From NCBI RefSeq assembly GCF_900100275.1, contig NZ_FNET01000004.1, forward strand, positions 62,001 through 126,000: DNA of 64,000 nt, read 5' to 3'. The position numbers and the translations under genes were made by a program. A model generated the notes under the pieces. It saw only the letters and a program-made list of their open reading frames with translations, searched no databases and was not told the origin of the DNA. Of this stretch, positions 6,260 to 15,475 are shown in pieces (position 1 is the stretch's first letter; every line of letters starts with the position of its first letter). The stretch comes from Lentzea albidocapillata subsp. violacea. GTDB lineage: Bacteria > Actinomycetota > Actinomycetes > Mycobacteriales > Pseudonocardiaceae.

Positions 6260-9208
6260 TTACGAGGCCTTCACCGAGAACGAGTCGAAGGTGGCCGTGC
6301 CCGAGATGGTCGCGGCGTGTGACGTCCAGATCATGCCCGCGTCCTGGGTGGCGGCGACACCTGGCACGGTGACCGGACTGCCGATCCGGTGCCACACCAC
6401 GCCATCGCTCGACCAGGATCCGGTGTAGACGTTGCCGTCGCGGACCAGTCGCAGGTGTAGAGGTCCTGCCGCCGGGGCATTGGGATCGCTCATCCCCGAC
6501 TCGAGATAGCCGTCGCCGTCGGCGTCCCACTGCAGTGTCGCCCGCGTCGCCGGCATGTTGACCAGTACCACGTAGCCGGCCGACCTACCCCATGCGGTGA
6601 GGTCGTTGCGGAACACCAGACCGGCTTTGGTGTAGATGCTCGGCTGGTCGTAGGCGGCCACCCGGACGGTGGCGGTGGTGTTCCGCCCGGCGCCCTGTTT
6701 CGCGTAGATCGTTCCGTACTGGTCGTCGCGCTGTGGTGGCCCGCCCCAGATGTCGCTGCTGGCGTTGGTGATCGTGAAGCTGCCGTCGAGCTCGCCGAAG
6801 CGGGTGGGCACGTTGCCGTATGTCGACAGTGACGTGACCGGGCTGAGCGGTGCGATACGGACCTTCCGCGTCGTCGTGAATCGCTTTCCCTGGCTGGTGT
6901 AGGCGACCGTGACGGTGAAGTCCTGTGGCTGCAGCGAGGAGAACGACGCCGGAGCGGTGACCGTCCACTTGGGTGTCGCCGTCGCACCGGGCAGCAGGAT
7001 CCCGGGAGTCAGCGCGGCGGCAGCCGTCTTCCAGTCCTTCGGCCCGGTGATGGTGGCGCCCACGAAGGTCAGACCCCGCTGTGGATCGAAGTTCGACAGC
7101 GGCACACTGATCGTCGTGGACGCTTTCGCCGCCAGCTCGGGGTTCGCTGCCGAGGCGGCGACCCCCAGTGGTGGCCTCTCCGGATCTGCCGTGGACCGCA
7201 GCGGGCGTTCCAGACCTGACTGGTACATGATCCGCGAAGCCGCGGGCGGGAGGTCCGCGCCCAGGGCGATCACGTTGGTGGAGCTGCTGCGCGGGGCTTT
7301 GCCGAAGTCGCTGGAGGCGACGTCGGCCGAGATGTAGTTGGTGTCGTCGCGCAGGTCGCCGCTGGTGGAGGTCTTCGGAGCGTTGGTGTGCAGACCGGAC
7401 CGGGTGCGGATCAGGACGTTGTCGGTGACCGTGATGAACCGTGAGCCTTCGTCCAGGTAGAACCCGAAGGAGTAAAGGGCGGCGGGGGCCATGCTGTCCC
7501 GGCAGAAGTTGCCGTCGATCGTCGAGCCGGGCATGGCCGACAGGGTGTAGATACAGGCCCCGTCGTTCATCAGGGTCATCACGTTGTACAGGTAGTTCTG
7601 GCTGATGCGCACGTCTTTCAACGTGGTGGGCGTCTGGTAGGGCGGGAAGTACCGGTAGGTGCCGCGGGCGGCGTACTCGGGGCTGCCACCGGGGTCCATC
7701 ATGCCCCAGCCCCAGCCCACGTTGATGCCCGAGTACGGCTGGTTGTAGACCTCGTTGTGCGCGATGCTGAGACCGGTGACGTAGGTGGCGAAGATGCCGG
7801 CCTGTTCCTGGTAGTCGATCGCCGTGTCGTGGACGGAGTTGTTCGTCACGACGATGTTCTTGTTCGTCATCCGCGCGTCCGACGGGTGGTGAGCGTCCGC
7901 TCCGACCCCGCCGATGATGACGCCGCCGCCGGCGTTGTGGGCGAAGGTGTTGCCGGTGACCGTGATGTCCTGGGCGGCGAGCCCGACACCTGAGCCGTTG
8001 GACGCGGCGTCGTTGCCGATGCCCAGAGCGCTCGATCCCAGGTTGGTGAAGGTGTTGCCGCGCAGGGACAGGTTCGTGGCGGCCGAGATCTGCACGGCAC
8101 CCGAGGTCAGCCGCGTGTGCTGGCGGGTGCCCTCGTACCCGGCGCAGCCCGCCGCGCACGTGGAGAACGCGTCCGCCGGCCGCGTCGGCTGTGCGCCGGG
8201 CAGGACGGCTCCGCTCTGGCCGACCGCGTATCCGTTGTCGCTGTTGGGATAGAGCCAGGACGTTCCGGTGAACGTCAGTCCGGCGAACTCGAGGTTGCGC
8301 ACCGGCTTGTCCAGCGTGCCGGCCACCTGCAGCAGTGACTCCAGGTAGGGAAGCTGCACGTCCAGCCGGCGGATGTCCTCACCGGCAGCCGGCTTGTAGT
8401 GGAGCATGCCGGCGGCGCCGTCCAGGAACCACTCCCCCGCGCTCAGGAACCGGGGTGCGTTCTGCAACGAGAACCGTGCCGGACGGAAAGGGGACTGCAC
8501 CGTGTCCCAGCCGAACGTGTTGTTGTCCCAGGCCGGCTGGGCCAGCGTCACCTGGTTGCCGTCGACACTCGCGACCGGCGTGTACCGGTCGGTGAAGGAC
8601 AGCACGGCCCGGAAGTCCATTGCGGACGGATCCCGTACCTGACGGAGCTGCTCGGCCAGCGCCGGGTCGTTCACGACGAAACCCTGGGGGTTCAGCGTGA
8701 TCGCCAATGACGCGACCGCGATCTGCGCGCGTGGAGCCAGTTTGCCGTTCACGTACAGCTGGCGACTGTCGAAGCCGGTGCCCACCTTGGCGGCGAAGAC
8801 ACCGTTCGCCGGGTCGCTGAGGGTCCACCCGCTCACCGGACGGGCACCGGTGAGGACAGGGCGCGCGCCGGGGGCGGCCTGCCACTTCACGGTCCTGCCG
8901 TCGGCGCCCGAGTCGCGTGCGTCGAAGATCAGCGGCGCCGTGAGCTGGTAGCGGCCTGCGCCTACCACCACGGTCACGTCCCGGGCCCTCGCCGCGGCAC
9001 GGCGAGCGACGTCCTGCGCGGTACCGATCGAACACGGGGCGATGGCTTTGCACGCGGCGCCTTTGCCCCCAGGGGACACATGAATCGTGTCCGCCTTCCA
9101 GTCGGCGGACGCGGGCGGAGCCACCACGACGCTCAGTAACGCGGCCACCACACCCGTGGCCGCCGCAAGCCGTCGCCTTCTGCCTGATCCAGTATCCGGT
9201 GGTCGCAT
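6260..9208 (-). CDS. Secreted right-handed beta-helix carbohydrate-active protein
   Basis: A 982-residue exported protein. It has an Arg-rich start, a hydrophobic core and a PPASA-D signal-peptidase site near residue 35. Residues about 60-600 show parallel beta-helix repeats rich in NNxFxxxGxxG-type turns (NLEFAGLTFTG, NLSLRGNTFTNLGSSALGIG, DITVTGNTFAHNAGGGVIIGG, NIVVTNNSV, DVRISQNYLYN). About 680-790 resembles a NEW3/CBM-associated beta sandwich, and the last 190 residues look like a concanavalin-like (DUF1349) lectin domain. Such proteins are polysaccharide lyases or glycosidases; no catalytic residues can be named. It is the last gene of the sugar operon; ribosome site AAAGGAG lies 7 bases before ATG 9208. 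Confidence 0.8.
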   Translation of the reverse strand: MRPPDTGSGRRRRLAAATGVVAALLSVVVAPPASADWKADTIHVSPGGKGAACKAIAPCSIGTAQDVARRAAARARDVTVVVGAGRYQLTAPLIFDARDSGADGRTVKWQAAPGARPVLTGARPVSGWTLSDPANGVFAAKVGTGFDSRQLYVNGKLAPRAQIAVASLAITLNPQGFVVNDPALAEQLRQVRDPSAMDFRAVLSFTDRYTPVASVDGNQVTLAQPAWDNNTFGWDTVQSPFRPARFSLQNAPRFLSAGEWFLDGAAGMLHYKPAAGEDIRRLDVQLPYLESLLQVAGTLDKPVRNLEFAGLTFTGTSWLYPNSDNGYAVGQSGAVLPGAQPTRPADAFSTCAAGCAGYEGTRQHTRLTSGAVQISAATNLSLRGNTFTNLGSSALGIGNDAASNGSGVGLAAQDITVTGNTFAHNAGGGVIIGGVGADAHHPSDARMTNKNIVVTNNSVHDTAIDYQEQAGIFATYVTGLSIAHNEVYNQPYSGINVGWGWGMMDPGGSPEYAARGTYRYFPPYQTPTTLKDVRISQNYLYNVMTLMNDGACIYTLSAMPGSTIDGNFCRDSMAPAALYSFGFYLDEGSRFITVTDNVLIRTRSGLHTNAPKTSTSGDLRDDTNYISADVASSDFGKAPRSSSTNVIALGADLPPAASRIMYQSGLERPLRSTADPERPPLGVAASAANPELAAKASTTISVPLSNFDPQRGLTFVGATITGPKDWKTAAAALTPGILLPGATATPKWTVTAPASFSSLQPQDFTVTVAYTSQGKRFTTTRKVRIAPLSPVTSLSTYGNVPTRFGELDGSFTITNASSDIWGGPPQRDDQYGTIYAKQGAGRNTTATVRVAAYDQPSIYTKAGLVFRNDLTAWGRSAGYVVLVNMPATRATLQWDADGDGYLESGMSDPNAPAAGPLHLRLVRDGNVYTGSWSSDGVVWHRIGSPVTVPGVAATQDAGMIWTSHAATISGTATFDSFSVKAS

Positions 9209-9252
9209 TCACGAACTCCTTTGTTGACGTGAACTGCTCGAAAGAGCCGCTG

Positions 9253-10205
9253 TCACAACAGTTCCCACAGCCGGTCGGGAATCCTGGCCGTCGCCCGGGC
9301 GGTCGTTTCCGCGACCTCCCGGGCCGTGCGCGGACCGGCGACCACAGAGACCACCGCGGGATGGCGAAGCGGGAACTGGAGCGCGGCGGACGGGAGTCGT
9401 ACGCCGAACCGCTCGCACACGTCGGCGATCTCGCTGACTCGGGCCGAGGTGTCGGTGTCCGCCGGTGCGTAGTCGTACCAGGAACCGGGTTCTGGCCGGT
9501 CCCGCGCGAGGATTCCGCTGTTGTACGGCGCCGCGGCCACGACACTCACCCGGCGTTGAACGATTCCGCGAGCAGCCGGTCCGCGGAGCGGTCGAGCAGT
9601 GTCCATCGGCCCGCGATCATGATGACGTCGACCGCGGCTTCGCGGACGAGCCGCAACGCGACGGACACCCTGTTGACGCCGACGCCGATGGCGTCGGCCA
9701 CTCCCTCGTCGCGCCACCGCGCGAGAGCGGGCAAAGCCTTCGTCACCACGGCCTCGACCGCTTCGGTGGTGTCCGGATCGTGCACGTACACGATCTCCAC
9801 ACGATCCATCCGCAGGCGGTCGAGACTCGACTCGAGGCTCCGGCGCACGCCGTCGGCGGTGAAGTCGAACCGGCGGCGGAGAGTGTCCGGAACGTCGAAG
9901 TCCGCGTCCCGGCCCGTGGGCGCCGGGTTCGGTTCGAGTAGCCGGCCGACCTTGGTGGAGACCACGAACTCGCTGCGAGGCCGGGTGGCGAGGGCCGCAC
10001 CGAGGCGCCGCTCGGACAGGCCGAGACCGTAGTGTGGCGCGGTGTCGAAGTAGCGGATACCGGCATCCCAGGCACCTGCGACCGCGCCGGCAGCGGTGTC
10101 GTCGTCGATGGCATGGCCGAGGTTGCCGATGCTCGCCGCGCCGAACCCGATCTCGGTGACCGCGACACCGGTACGGCCTATCGGGCGCCGGATCATGTCC
10201 GTCAT
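9253..10205 (-). pseudogene. Aldo/keto reductase (aldose 1-dehydrogenase type), frameshifted
   Basis: The gene begins at ATG 10205, overlapping the permease stop (ATGA). The first frame encodes MTDMIRRPIGRTGVAVTEIGFG..., with the AKR active-site residues D (YFDTAPHYG), Y and K (FVVSTKVG), and closes at a TGA at 9546-9548 after LLAESFNAG. The next frame continues the family exactly (VSVVAAAPYNSGILARD...DVCERFGVRLPSAALQFPLRHPAVVSVVAGP) to 9253. Adding one C to the CCC run at 9549-9551 restores a 317-residue protein. The family includes D-threo-aldose/L-fucose dehydrogenase and pyridoxal 4-dehydrogenase. Either a real inactivating deletion or a sequencing error in a homopolymer. Confidence 0.85.
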
Positions 10206-11155
10206 TCCTTCGAGGCGCCGGCGAGCATCCCGGAGACGAGCGCGCGCTGCGAGACGAGGAAGATCACCAGGATCGGCAGGATCGTCACCAGCGCGGCCAG
10301 TGCCAGCTCGGGCCGCCGGATGTCGATGATTCCCGAGGAGGTGTTGAAGACCGGGGACGCGGTCAGCATGTTCGTCAGGCCGACCTGTGCCGGGTAGAGG
10401 GTGTCGGAGGGCAGCATGACGAACGGAAGGAAGTAGTTGTTCCAGTTCGCGACGAAGCTGAAGAACAACACCAGCGCGACCACCGGCTTGGCCAGTGGCA
10501 GAGCGATGTGCCGGAACGCCTGCCACTCCGTGCAGCCGTCGATGCGCGCCGCGGCGAGCACGTCGGGCGGCAGGTTCGTCGAGTAGTAGATGTAGGTCAG
10601 GTACACCCCGAACGGGAAGAACGACAGCGGCAGGATCACCGACCAGATCGACCCGGCCAGGCCGACGGCGTTGAGCTCCAGGTAGAGCGGCAGCACCAGG
10701 GCGGCCGCGGGCATCAGCATGCTGATCAACGTGGTCACCAGCAGCAGCTTGCGGCCACGGAACCGCATGACCGCCAGGCCGTACCCCGCCGGGATCGCCG
10801 TGACGAGCGTGATGGCCAGCGCGCCGAAGGCGTAGACGGCCGAGTTCGTCAGCCAGGTCAGCAACGCGCCGTCCTGGTAGGCGAAGACGCGCTGCCACGC
10901 CGTGGCGAAGTTCTCCCACGAGCCGAACGACAGCCCGTCGCCGCGGATGATGTCGCTGTCGGTCCGGGTCGGGGCCAGGACAAGCCACACCACCGGCAGC
11001 ATGAAGAAGGTCAGGAACAGGCCCAGCACCACCGTCCAGGCCACCCTGGCCGCGACACCCGACGGCCGGCGGCAGGCGTTGCGCCGGGCCGGCCCGCGGG
11101 AGACCGCCGGCGCGACGGCATCGCGCGAGCGTGTGTCCGTACTGACTGCACTCAT
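10202..11155 (-). CDS. ABC sugar transporter permease (MalG/CUT1 type)
   Basis: 317 residues from ATG 11155, four bases after the upstream permease's stop. Six membrane segments are evident (WTVVLGLFLTFFMLPVVWLV, FGALAITLVTAIPAGYGLAV, LLLVTTLISMLMPAAALVLP and so on). The cytoplasmic EAA loop AAARIDGCTEWQAFRHIALPLAKP is the site where the ATPase docks. Together with the next two genes it makes a carbohydrate importer that lacks its own ATPase; a shared MsiK-type ATPase elsewhere in the genome is the usual arrangement in actinomycetes. Its stop overlaps the reductase start. Confidence 0.9.
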   Translation of the reverse strand: MSAVSTDTRSRDAVAPAVSRGPARRNACRRPSGVAARVAWTVVLGLFLTFFMLPVVWLVLAPTRTDSDIIRGDGLSFGSWENFATAWQRVFAYQDGALLTWLTNSAVYAFGALAITLVTAIPAGYGLAVMRFRGRKLLLVTTLISMLMPAAALVLPLYLELNAVGLAGSIWSVILPLSFFPFGVYLTYIYYSTNLPPDVLAAARIDGCTEWQAFRHIALPLAKPVVALVLFFSFVANWNNYFLPFVMLPSDTLYPAQVGLTNMLTASPVFNTSSGIIDIRRPELALAALVTILPILVIFLVSQRALVSGMLAGASKE

Positions 11156-11159
11156 GGTC

Positions 11160-12041
11160 CTAGTCCCTGTCGAAGAGTCCGGTGCGGAACACGACGACGA
11201 CCGCACAGATCAGGCCGAGCAGCAGCAGATCCACCGAGATCGCGGCGGCGCCATGAAAGTCGTTGGCGGCGAACGCGTACTGGTAGGCGAGCTGGTTCGG
11301 TGACCAGCTGTCGGAGATCTGCCCGAAGCTCGCCGTCGAGACCAGTTGCGGTTCCATGAACAGCTGGGTGCCCGCGGCGACGGCGAGGATCAGCATGTAC
11401 GCGACCCATTTGCCGATCATCGGCAGCTGGATCCGCCACGCCAGCTGCCAGACCGTCGCCCCATCGATCCGTGCCGCTTCCAGTACCTCGTGGGAGATGT
11501 TGTTCAGCGCGCCGTACATGACCACGATCCAGCCGCCCGCGCCGGTCCAGAACGCGATGATCATGAACAGCACCGGCAGGTTCCCCGGCGCGATGGTGGC
11601 CGACAGACTCTGGTAGCCCAGCAGCTTGAGCAGCGGTGCCACCGGACTCGCGTTCGGGTCGAGCAGGATCAGCCACACGACGATGCTCGCCACACCCGCC
11701 AGCGCACCCGGCAGGTAGAACAGGAACCGCAGAGTCGCGGTGGTGCGGCGCATCCGGCCGTGCAGCATGATCGCCAGCAGCACGACGAAGACGAGCAGCG
11801 CCGCCAGCCAGAACACCAGGTACAGACCGATGTTCGCGAAAGCGGGCAGGAACCGGGGGTCGGCGAACGTCCTGGTGAAGTTGCCCAGCCCGACCAGTTG
11901 CCCGCGCGAGTTGGTCAGTGCCAGCCAGATCGCGTACAGCGTGGGCAGCACGCCGAACGCCAGCAGGAGAACCGTGTAGCCGCCGACGAACAGATAGCCG
12001 GCGTTGACCCGGCGCGGCCGGTCAGTTGACCTGGTAGCCAA
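11160..12041 (-). CDS. ABC sugar transporter permease (MalF/CUT1 type)
   Basis: 293 residues, six membrane helices (GYTVLLLAFGVLPTLYAIWLAL, LYLVFWLAALLVFVVLLAIML, IVVWLILLDP...), and the EAA motif EAARIDGATVWQLAWRIQLP. The start is a TTG at 12041 inside the 3' end of the binding-protein gene (20-base overlap), so translation is probably coupled. It is the partner of the MalG-type permease that follows. Confidence 0.9.
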   Translation of the reverse strand: MATRSTDRPRRVNAGYLFVGGYTVLLLAFGVLPTLYAIWLALTNSRGQLVGLGNFTRTFADPRFLPAFANIGLYLVFWLAALLVFVVLLAIMLHGRMRRTTATLRFLFYLPGALAGVASIVVWLILLDPNASPVAPLLKLLGYQSLSATIAPGNLPVLFMIIAFWTGAGGWIVVMYGALNNISHEVLEAARIDGATVWQLAWRIQLPMIGKWVAYMLILAVAAGTQLFMEPQLVSTASFGQISDSWSPNQLAYQYAFAANDFHGAAAISVDLLLLGLICAVVVVFRTGLFDRD

Positions 12042-13371
12042 GGGATCGCGCCTTCTGCTCGATGGCTGTCTGCCAGTCCGGCAGCTTCGAGGTGAGGGTG
12101 TCGCCCGCTGTCAGCGCGGGCAGGATGGTCGAGGAGTAGATCGCTTCCTGGGAGTACTGCGTGGTCGCGGCCCAGTCCGGCCAGACCTGCCCGGCTGCCG
12201 CCTCGAAGACCGGCGCGACATCGGCGGCGAAGTAGTTCTCACTCGCCTGCTTCTCCAGCCACACCTTGGCGGCGCTCTTGTCCGCCGGATACGTTCCCGA
12301 GGTCTTGAGGAAGTCCTCGTTCGTCGTGACCCACTGCACGAAGTCCGCACCGGCCTTCAGGTTCTTGCTGTGCGACGACACCATCCAGATACCGCCACCC
12401 ACGCTGCCGGTGAAGGTCTCCTGGTCACCGGCGAACTTCAGGGGCGGGGCCGCGGCGATCTGACCGGCCGGGGTCTTGAACGTCTCGTTGAACAGCACCT
12501 GCCCGTACCAGGACGGCCCCGGCATCAGCAGGACCTTGGAGGCGTTGTTCGCGATGAAGCCCGCGTCGAAGACCGTGGTCCTGGCCATGGACCCGGCCGT
12601 CATCAAGGTGTCCAGCAAGCTCGCCATGCGGGTGCACTTCGCGTCGCGCAGGTCGACTCGCACGGCCTTCTCACCGGTCAGCACGCTCGCCGGGCACTGG
12701 CTGGCCCAGAAGTAGATCTCCTCGGAGTACGCGTCGCCCGCGGTGCCGACGAGATAGCCGGGGTGCTCCCTGGCCACCTTCTCACCGAGGGCCTGGTACT
12801 CCTCCCAGGTGGTGGGCACGGTGTAGCCCCATTGATCCATGAGCGGCTTGTTGTACCAGAGCACCACCTGGGCGAGGTCGTTGCGCAGGCAGTACAGCTT
12901 TCCGTTGACCTGACAGCGCTCGAGCGCGCCGTCGGCGTACCCGTCGAGCGTCGACTGCGGCACGAGGCCGTCGAGCGGTGCGGCGAAAGGCTTCTCACCC
13001 GCCGTGGCCCAGGAGATGTCCTGCGTGTTCGGCCAGACCACGTCCGGCCAGCCCGATCCGGTGCGGTCGAACAGCTGCACCTTGGTCTGCAGTTCGTTCG
13101 AGCCGTTGGCGCCACCGCTGTAGGTGACCATCTTGATCTTCACGTCCGGGCGAGCCGCCTGATATGCCTTCACTGCGGGGACGCGCGTGGCGTCCACCCA
13201 GATCGTGATCTCGCTGCCTTCCTCCTGCGCGACCGGCTGGAACGGTGCCGCCGCGGAGCCGCCGCCCACGTTCGGATCGGCGCTGCCGCATCCGGCGAGG
13301 ACGAATGCCAGTGCGGTCACGGCTGCCGGCCAGCGCCGGTTTCTGACGCGGGATACCGGAGATGTGGACAT
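12022..13371 (-). CDS. ABC sugar transporter substrate-binding lipoprotein
   Basis: 449 residues with a lipoprotein signal: positively charged start, AAVTALAFVLAGC lipobox (Cys about residue 28), then a Gly/Ser linker. The mature part is a family 1 solute-binding fold (EITIWVDATRVPAVKAYQAARPDVKIKMV...; GSVGGGIWMVSSHSKN). It delivers a sugar or oligosaccharide to the two permeases downstream. Ligand not deducible; the neighbouring enzymes suggest a uronic-acid-, fucose- or galactose-containing glycan. Confidence 0.9.
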   Translation of the reverse strand: MSTSPVSRVRNRRWPAAVTALAFVLAGCGSADPNVGGGSAAAPFQPVAQEEGSEITIWVDATRVPAVKAYQAARPDVKIKMVTYSGGANGSNELQTKVQLFDRTGSGWPDVVWPNTQDISWATAGEKPFAAPLDGLVPQSTLDGYADGALERCQVNGKLYCLRNDLAQVVLWYNKPLMDQWGYTVPTTWEEYQALGEKVAREHPGYLVGTAGDAYSEEIYFWASQCPASVLTGEKAVRVDLRDAKCTRMASLLDTLMTAGSMARTTVFDAGFIANNASKVLLMPGPSWYGQVLFNETFKTPAGQIAAAPPLKFAGDQETFTGSVGGGIWMVSSHSKNLKAGADFVQWVTTNEDFLKTSGTYPADKSAAKVWLEKQASENYFAADVAPVFEAAAGQVWPDWAATTQYSQEAIYSSTILPALTAGDTLTSKLPDWQTAIEQKARSLGYQVN

Positions 13372-13401
13372 CGATGTCCTTTCTGGACGGTAGAGGCAGG
13401 G

Positions 13402-14520
13402 TCAGAGTGACATGGCGGCCGGCAGGTGCTGGTCCGCGACGTACTGACGCAGGACCGGAGGAAGATCCAGCGTCGGGGGCAGGCCGACACCGGGGCCGCG
13501 CGGGGCGTGGACGACTCCGCACGCGTCGATTCCGGGCTCGCGCCGGATCGGGTTGCCGAACACGAGGGACTCGTAGTAGGTCGTGTTGCTGATCGCCATG
13601 CACAGGTGCCGGTTGGGCAGTTCGGGTCCGTGCACCTCGGCGCGCAGCCGGAAGGCGTCGGCCAGGTGCGCGGTACGCATGGAGCCCGTGAACCCGCCGC
13701 GTAGTTGAGTGCTGGCGCGGACGCCGAACGTCGCCGCCCCCGCGCTGATGAAGTCGGCGGAGTTCATGTGGACCCCGTCGGATGTCTCGCCCACCAGCAG
13801 AGGTACGTCGACGGCGTTGGCGAGACGGGCGTACGCGGTGATGCTGAACTCGCGCATGGGCTCCTCGTACCAGAGGTATCCCGCGTCGCCGAGCGCTCTG
13901 CCGAGGTACACCGCGTCGGGCAGGTCGAACCCCGCGGAGCCGTCGAACATCAGGGGAACGTCCTCGCCGACGTGCTCCCGCAGGGCGACCGAGAGCTTCG
14001 CGTCGCGGCGCGCGTCACCCCATGCGTGCAACTTGATCGCCGGGTAGCCGAGTTCGAGAGCCTGATCGGCGACGTCGAGGTACTCCGCGATCGACCCGTA
14101 CGTCACCGTGGACGCGTACGCCTGGATCGACGTGCGGAAACCACCGAGCAGCTGCCAGGTCGGCACTCCGGCGACGCGGCCGGCGAGGTCCCACAGCGCG
14201 ACGTCGACCAGGCCGAGCAGGTAGAGCGGAAGTTCCTCGGTGCGGTCGATCTCCCACATGCGGTGCCACAACCACTCCCGCGCCATCGGATCCTGCCCGA
14301 CGAGCTCGTTCCGCAGCACCCGGTCGATCAACGACCGAAGCTGCCCGCCGGTGCCACGACGATCAGCGAAGGCAACACCCTCCACGCCCTCGTCGGTGTG
14401 GATGCGCAGGACCGCCCCGTCACCGGCCGGCGGACTGCCACGCAGGCCGTCACGCCAGACGAACGCCGGTGTGGCGGCGGGAAGGTCGATCGGATGACAC
14501 TCGATGTCGGTGATCAGCAC
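13402..14520 (-). CDS. Enolase-superfamily dehydratase/racemase (mandelate racemase subgroup)
   Basis: 372 residues; capping domain then TIM barrel. Positions line up almost exactly with mandelate racemase: K163-x-H165 (AIKLHAWG), metal ligands D193 (MFDGSAG), E219 (WYEEP), E245 (LLVGET), H297 (EVHGP) and E317 (YYESL). The Asp that normally pairs with the catalytic His (position 270) is Ser in GVRASTQLRGG. Members dehydrate sugar acids such as fuconate or galactonate. As first gene of the sugar operon, and with an aldose dehydrogenase downstream, a role on the acid made from the imported sugar is likely, but substrate and even activity are inferred. Confidence 0.85.
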   Translation of the reverse strand: MLITDIECHPIDLPAATPAFVWRDGLRGSPPAGDGAVLRIHTDEGVEGVAFADRRGTGGQLRSLIDRVLRNELVGQDPMAREWLWHRMWEIDRTEELPLYLLGLVDVALWDLAGRVAGVPTWQLLGGFRTSIQAYASTVTYGSIAEYLDVADQALELGYPAIKLHAWGDARRDAKLSVALREHVGEDVPLMFDGSAGFDLPDAVYLGRALGDAGYLWYEEPMREFSITAYARLANAVDVPLLVGETSDGVHMNSADFISAGAATFGVRASTQLRGGFTGSMRTAHLADAFRLRAEVHGPELPNRHLCMAISNTTYYESLVFGNPIRREPGIDACGVVHAPRGPGVGLPPTLDLPPVLRQYVADQHLPAAMSL

Positions 14521-14553
14521 GATTCCCTCTAAGGCCGGTCAACAAGTGCCGGA

Positions 14554-14598
14554 ACCATAAGTCGTCATACGACTGACGTCAACAGTCGTATGACGACT
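14554..14598 (-). promoter_or_regulatory. Sugar operon promoter with paired FadR-type operators
   Basis: On the reverse strand TTGACG (14577-14582), 17 bases, TATGGT (14554-14559) make a strong promoter for the enolase-led operon. AGTCGT-CAT-ACGACT (14560-14574) exactly fills most of the spacer, and AGTCGT-ATG-ACGACT (14584-14598) lies just upstream of the -35. Each is itself a palindrome matching the FadR-subfamily consensus T-N-G-T-N3-A-C-N-A, and together they form a 15-bp-arm inverted repeat around GACGTCAAC. The adjacent GntR protein should bind here. Confidence 0.75.
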
Positions 14599-14633
14599 GG
14601 TGTCTGCTCGGTTTCCGGGTAGAGTCCGTAAGC

Positions 14634-15383
14634 ATGACCAGGGCACAAGGGAAGAACACCGGCCTGTCCGGTCAGCTGACCCCTTTTCCGCGGCGGCCGG
14701 CCAGGCTCGCCCTCCCGGTGATCGAAGCTCTCGCTGACCAGATCGTCTCCGGACAGCTACCGGCAGGGTCGCAACTGCCGTCCGAACTCAGCCTGTGCGA
14801 GATCTTCGGCGTCAGCCGGATCACCGTGCGCGAGGCCGTCAAAAGCCTGGAGGAGAAAGGGCTTGTCCTGGCCCGCCAGGGCTCCGGGACCACGGTCACC
14901 GAGGAGGACGGATGGACACTCCTCGACCCGATCGTGCTCGCGGCGGTCGTGCGGCACGACACCGAGTTGACGTTGCTCGATCAGCTGGTGGACGTCCGCG
15001 CCCGGCTCGAGGCACCCATGGCCGCGCGGGCAGCCCGCGACGCGACCCCCGCCGACATCGCCGAGGTGGCCGCGCTCCTCGCACTGCTCGACAGCCAGGT
15101 CGACCGGCAGGAACTCTTCGTCGAGACCGATGTCGCCTTCCACGACCGCATCATGCAAGCCTCCGGCGACCGGCTGTCGAGGTCGATCGTGCGCACCGTC
15201 CACGCCGAAGCGCGCAAGAGCTACCGCTACTCCGGTGATCCGACGTCGACCGAGTGCAAGGTCAGCAACGACGAACATCGCGCCGTCTTCGAACACATCA
15301 AGAACAGGGACGAGGCCGGAGCGGAACAGGCCATGTCACAACACATCCTGTCGGCTTGGAGCCGTCGCCGCCCGCTCCCCTGA
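14634..15383 (+). CDS. GntR-family (FadR subgroup) regulator of the sugar operon
   Basis: 249 residues. The N-terminal winged helix is LPVIEALADQIVSGQLPAGSQLPSELSLCEIFGVSRITVREAVKSLEEKGLV; the C-terminal FCD helical domain carries the metal-ligand pattern (ETDVAFHDRIMQASGD ... DEHRAVFEHI). FCD regulators release DNA on binding an acidic or sugar-acid effector. It diverges from the enolase-led operon across two matching operators. TAGAGT at 14620-14625 places a transcript start at about the ATG, so its mRNA may be leaderless. Confidence 0.9.
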   Translation: MTRAQGKNTGLSGQLTPFPRRPARLALPVIEALADQIVSGQLPAGSQLPSELSLCEIFGVSRITVREAVKSLEEKGLVLARQGSGTTVTEEDGWTLLDPIVLAAVVRHDTELTLLDQLVDVRARLEAPMAARAARDATPADIAEVAALLALLDSQVDRQELFVETDVAFHDRIMQASGDRLSRSIVRTVHAEARKSYRYSGDPTSTECKVSNDEHRAVFEHIKNRDEAGAEQAMSQHILSAWSRRRPLP

Positions 15384-15387
15384 CTGA

Positions 15388-15475
15388 ACGGCGACCGTCT
15401 CCGGCATCGTCCGCGCGATCGGCACCGGCAGCTACGACCTCGACAGGGACGGCGACGGCAGCGCGTTCGAGTAGG
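15388..15475 (+). pseudogene. C-terminal remnant of a calcium-binding (Excalibur-like) protein
   Basis: In frame from just after a TGA (15385) to TAG (15473-15475) the sequence reads ...SGIVRAIGTGSYDLDRDGDGSAFE-stop. The D-x-D-x-D-G-x-x-x-x-E end is typical of the last residues of exported Excalibur proteins. There is no start or ribosome site, so it looks like the leftover tail of a deleted gene; chance is possible because it is short. It overlaps the 3' end of the DoxX gene on the other strand. Confidence 0.35.
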
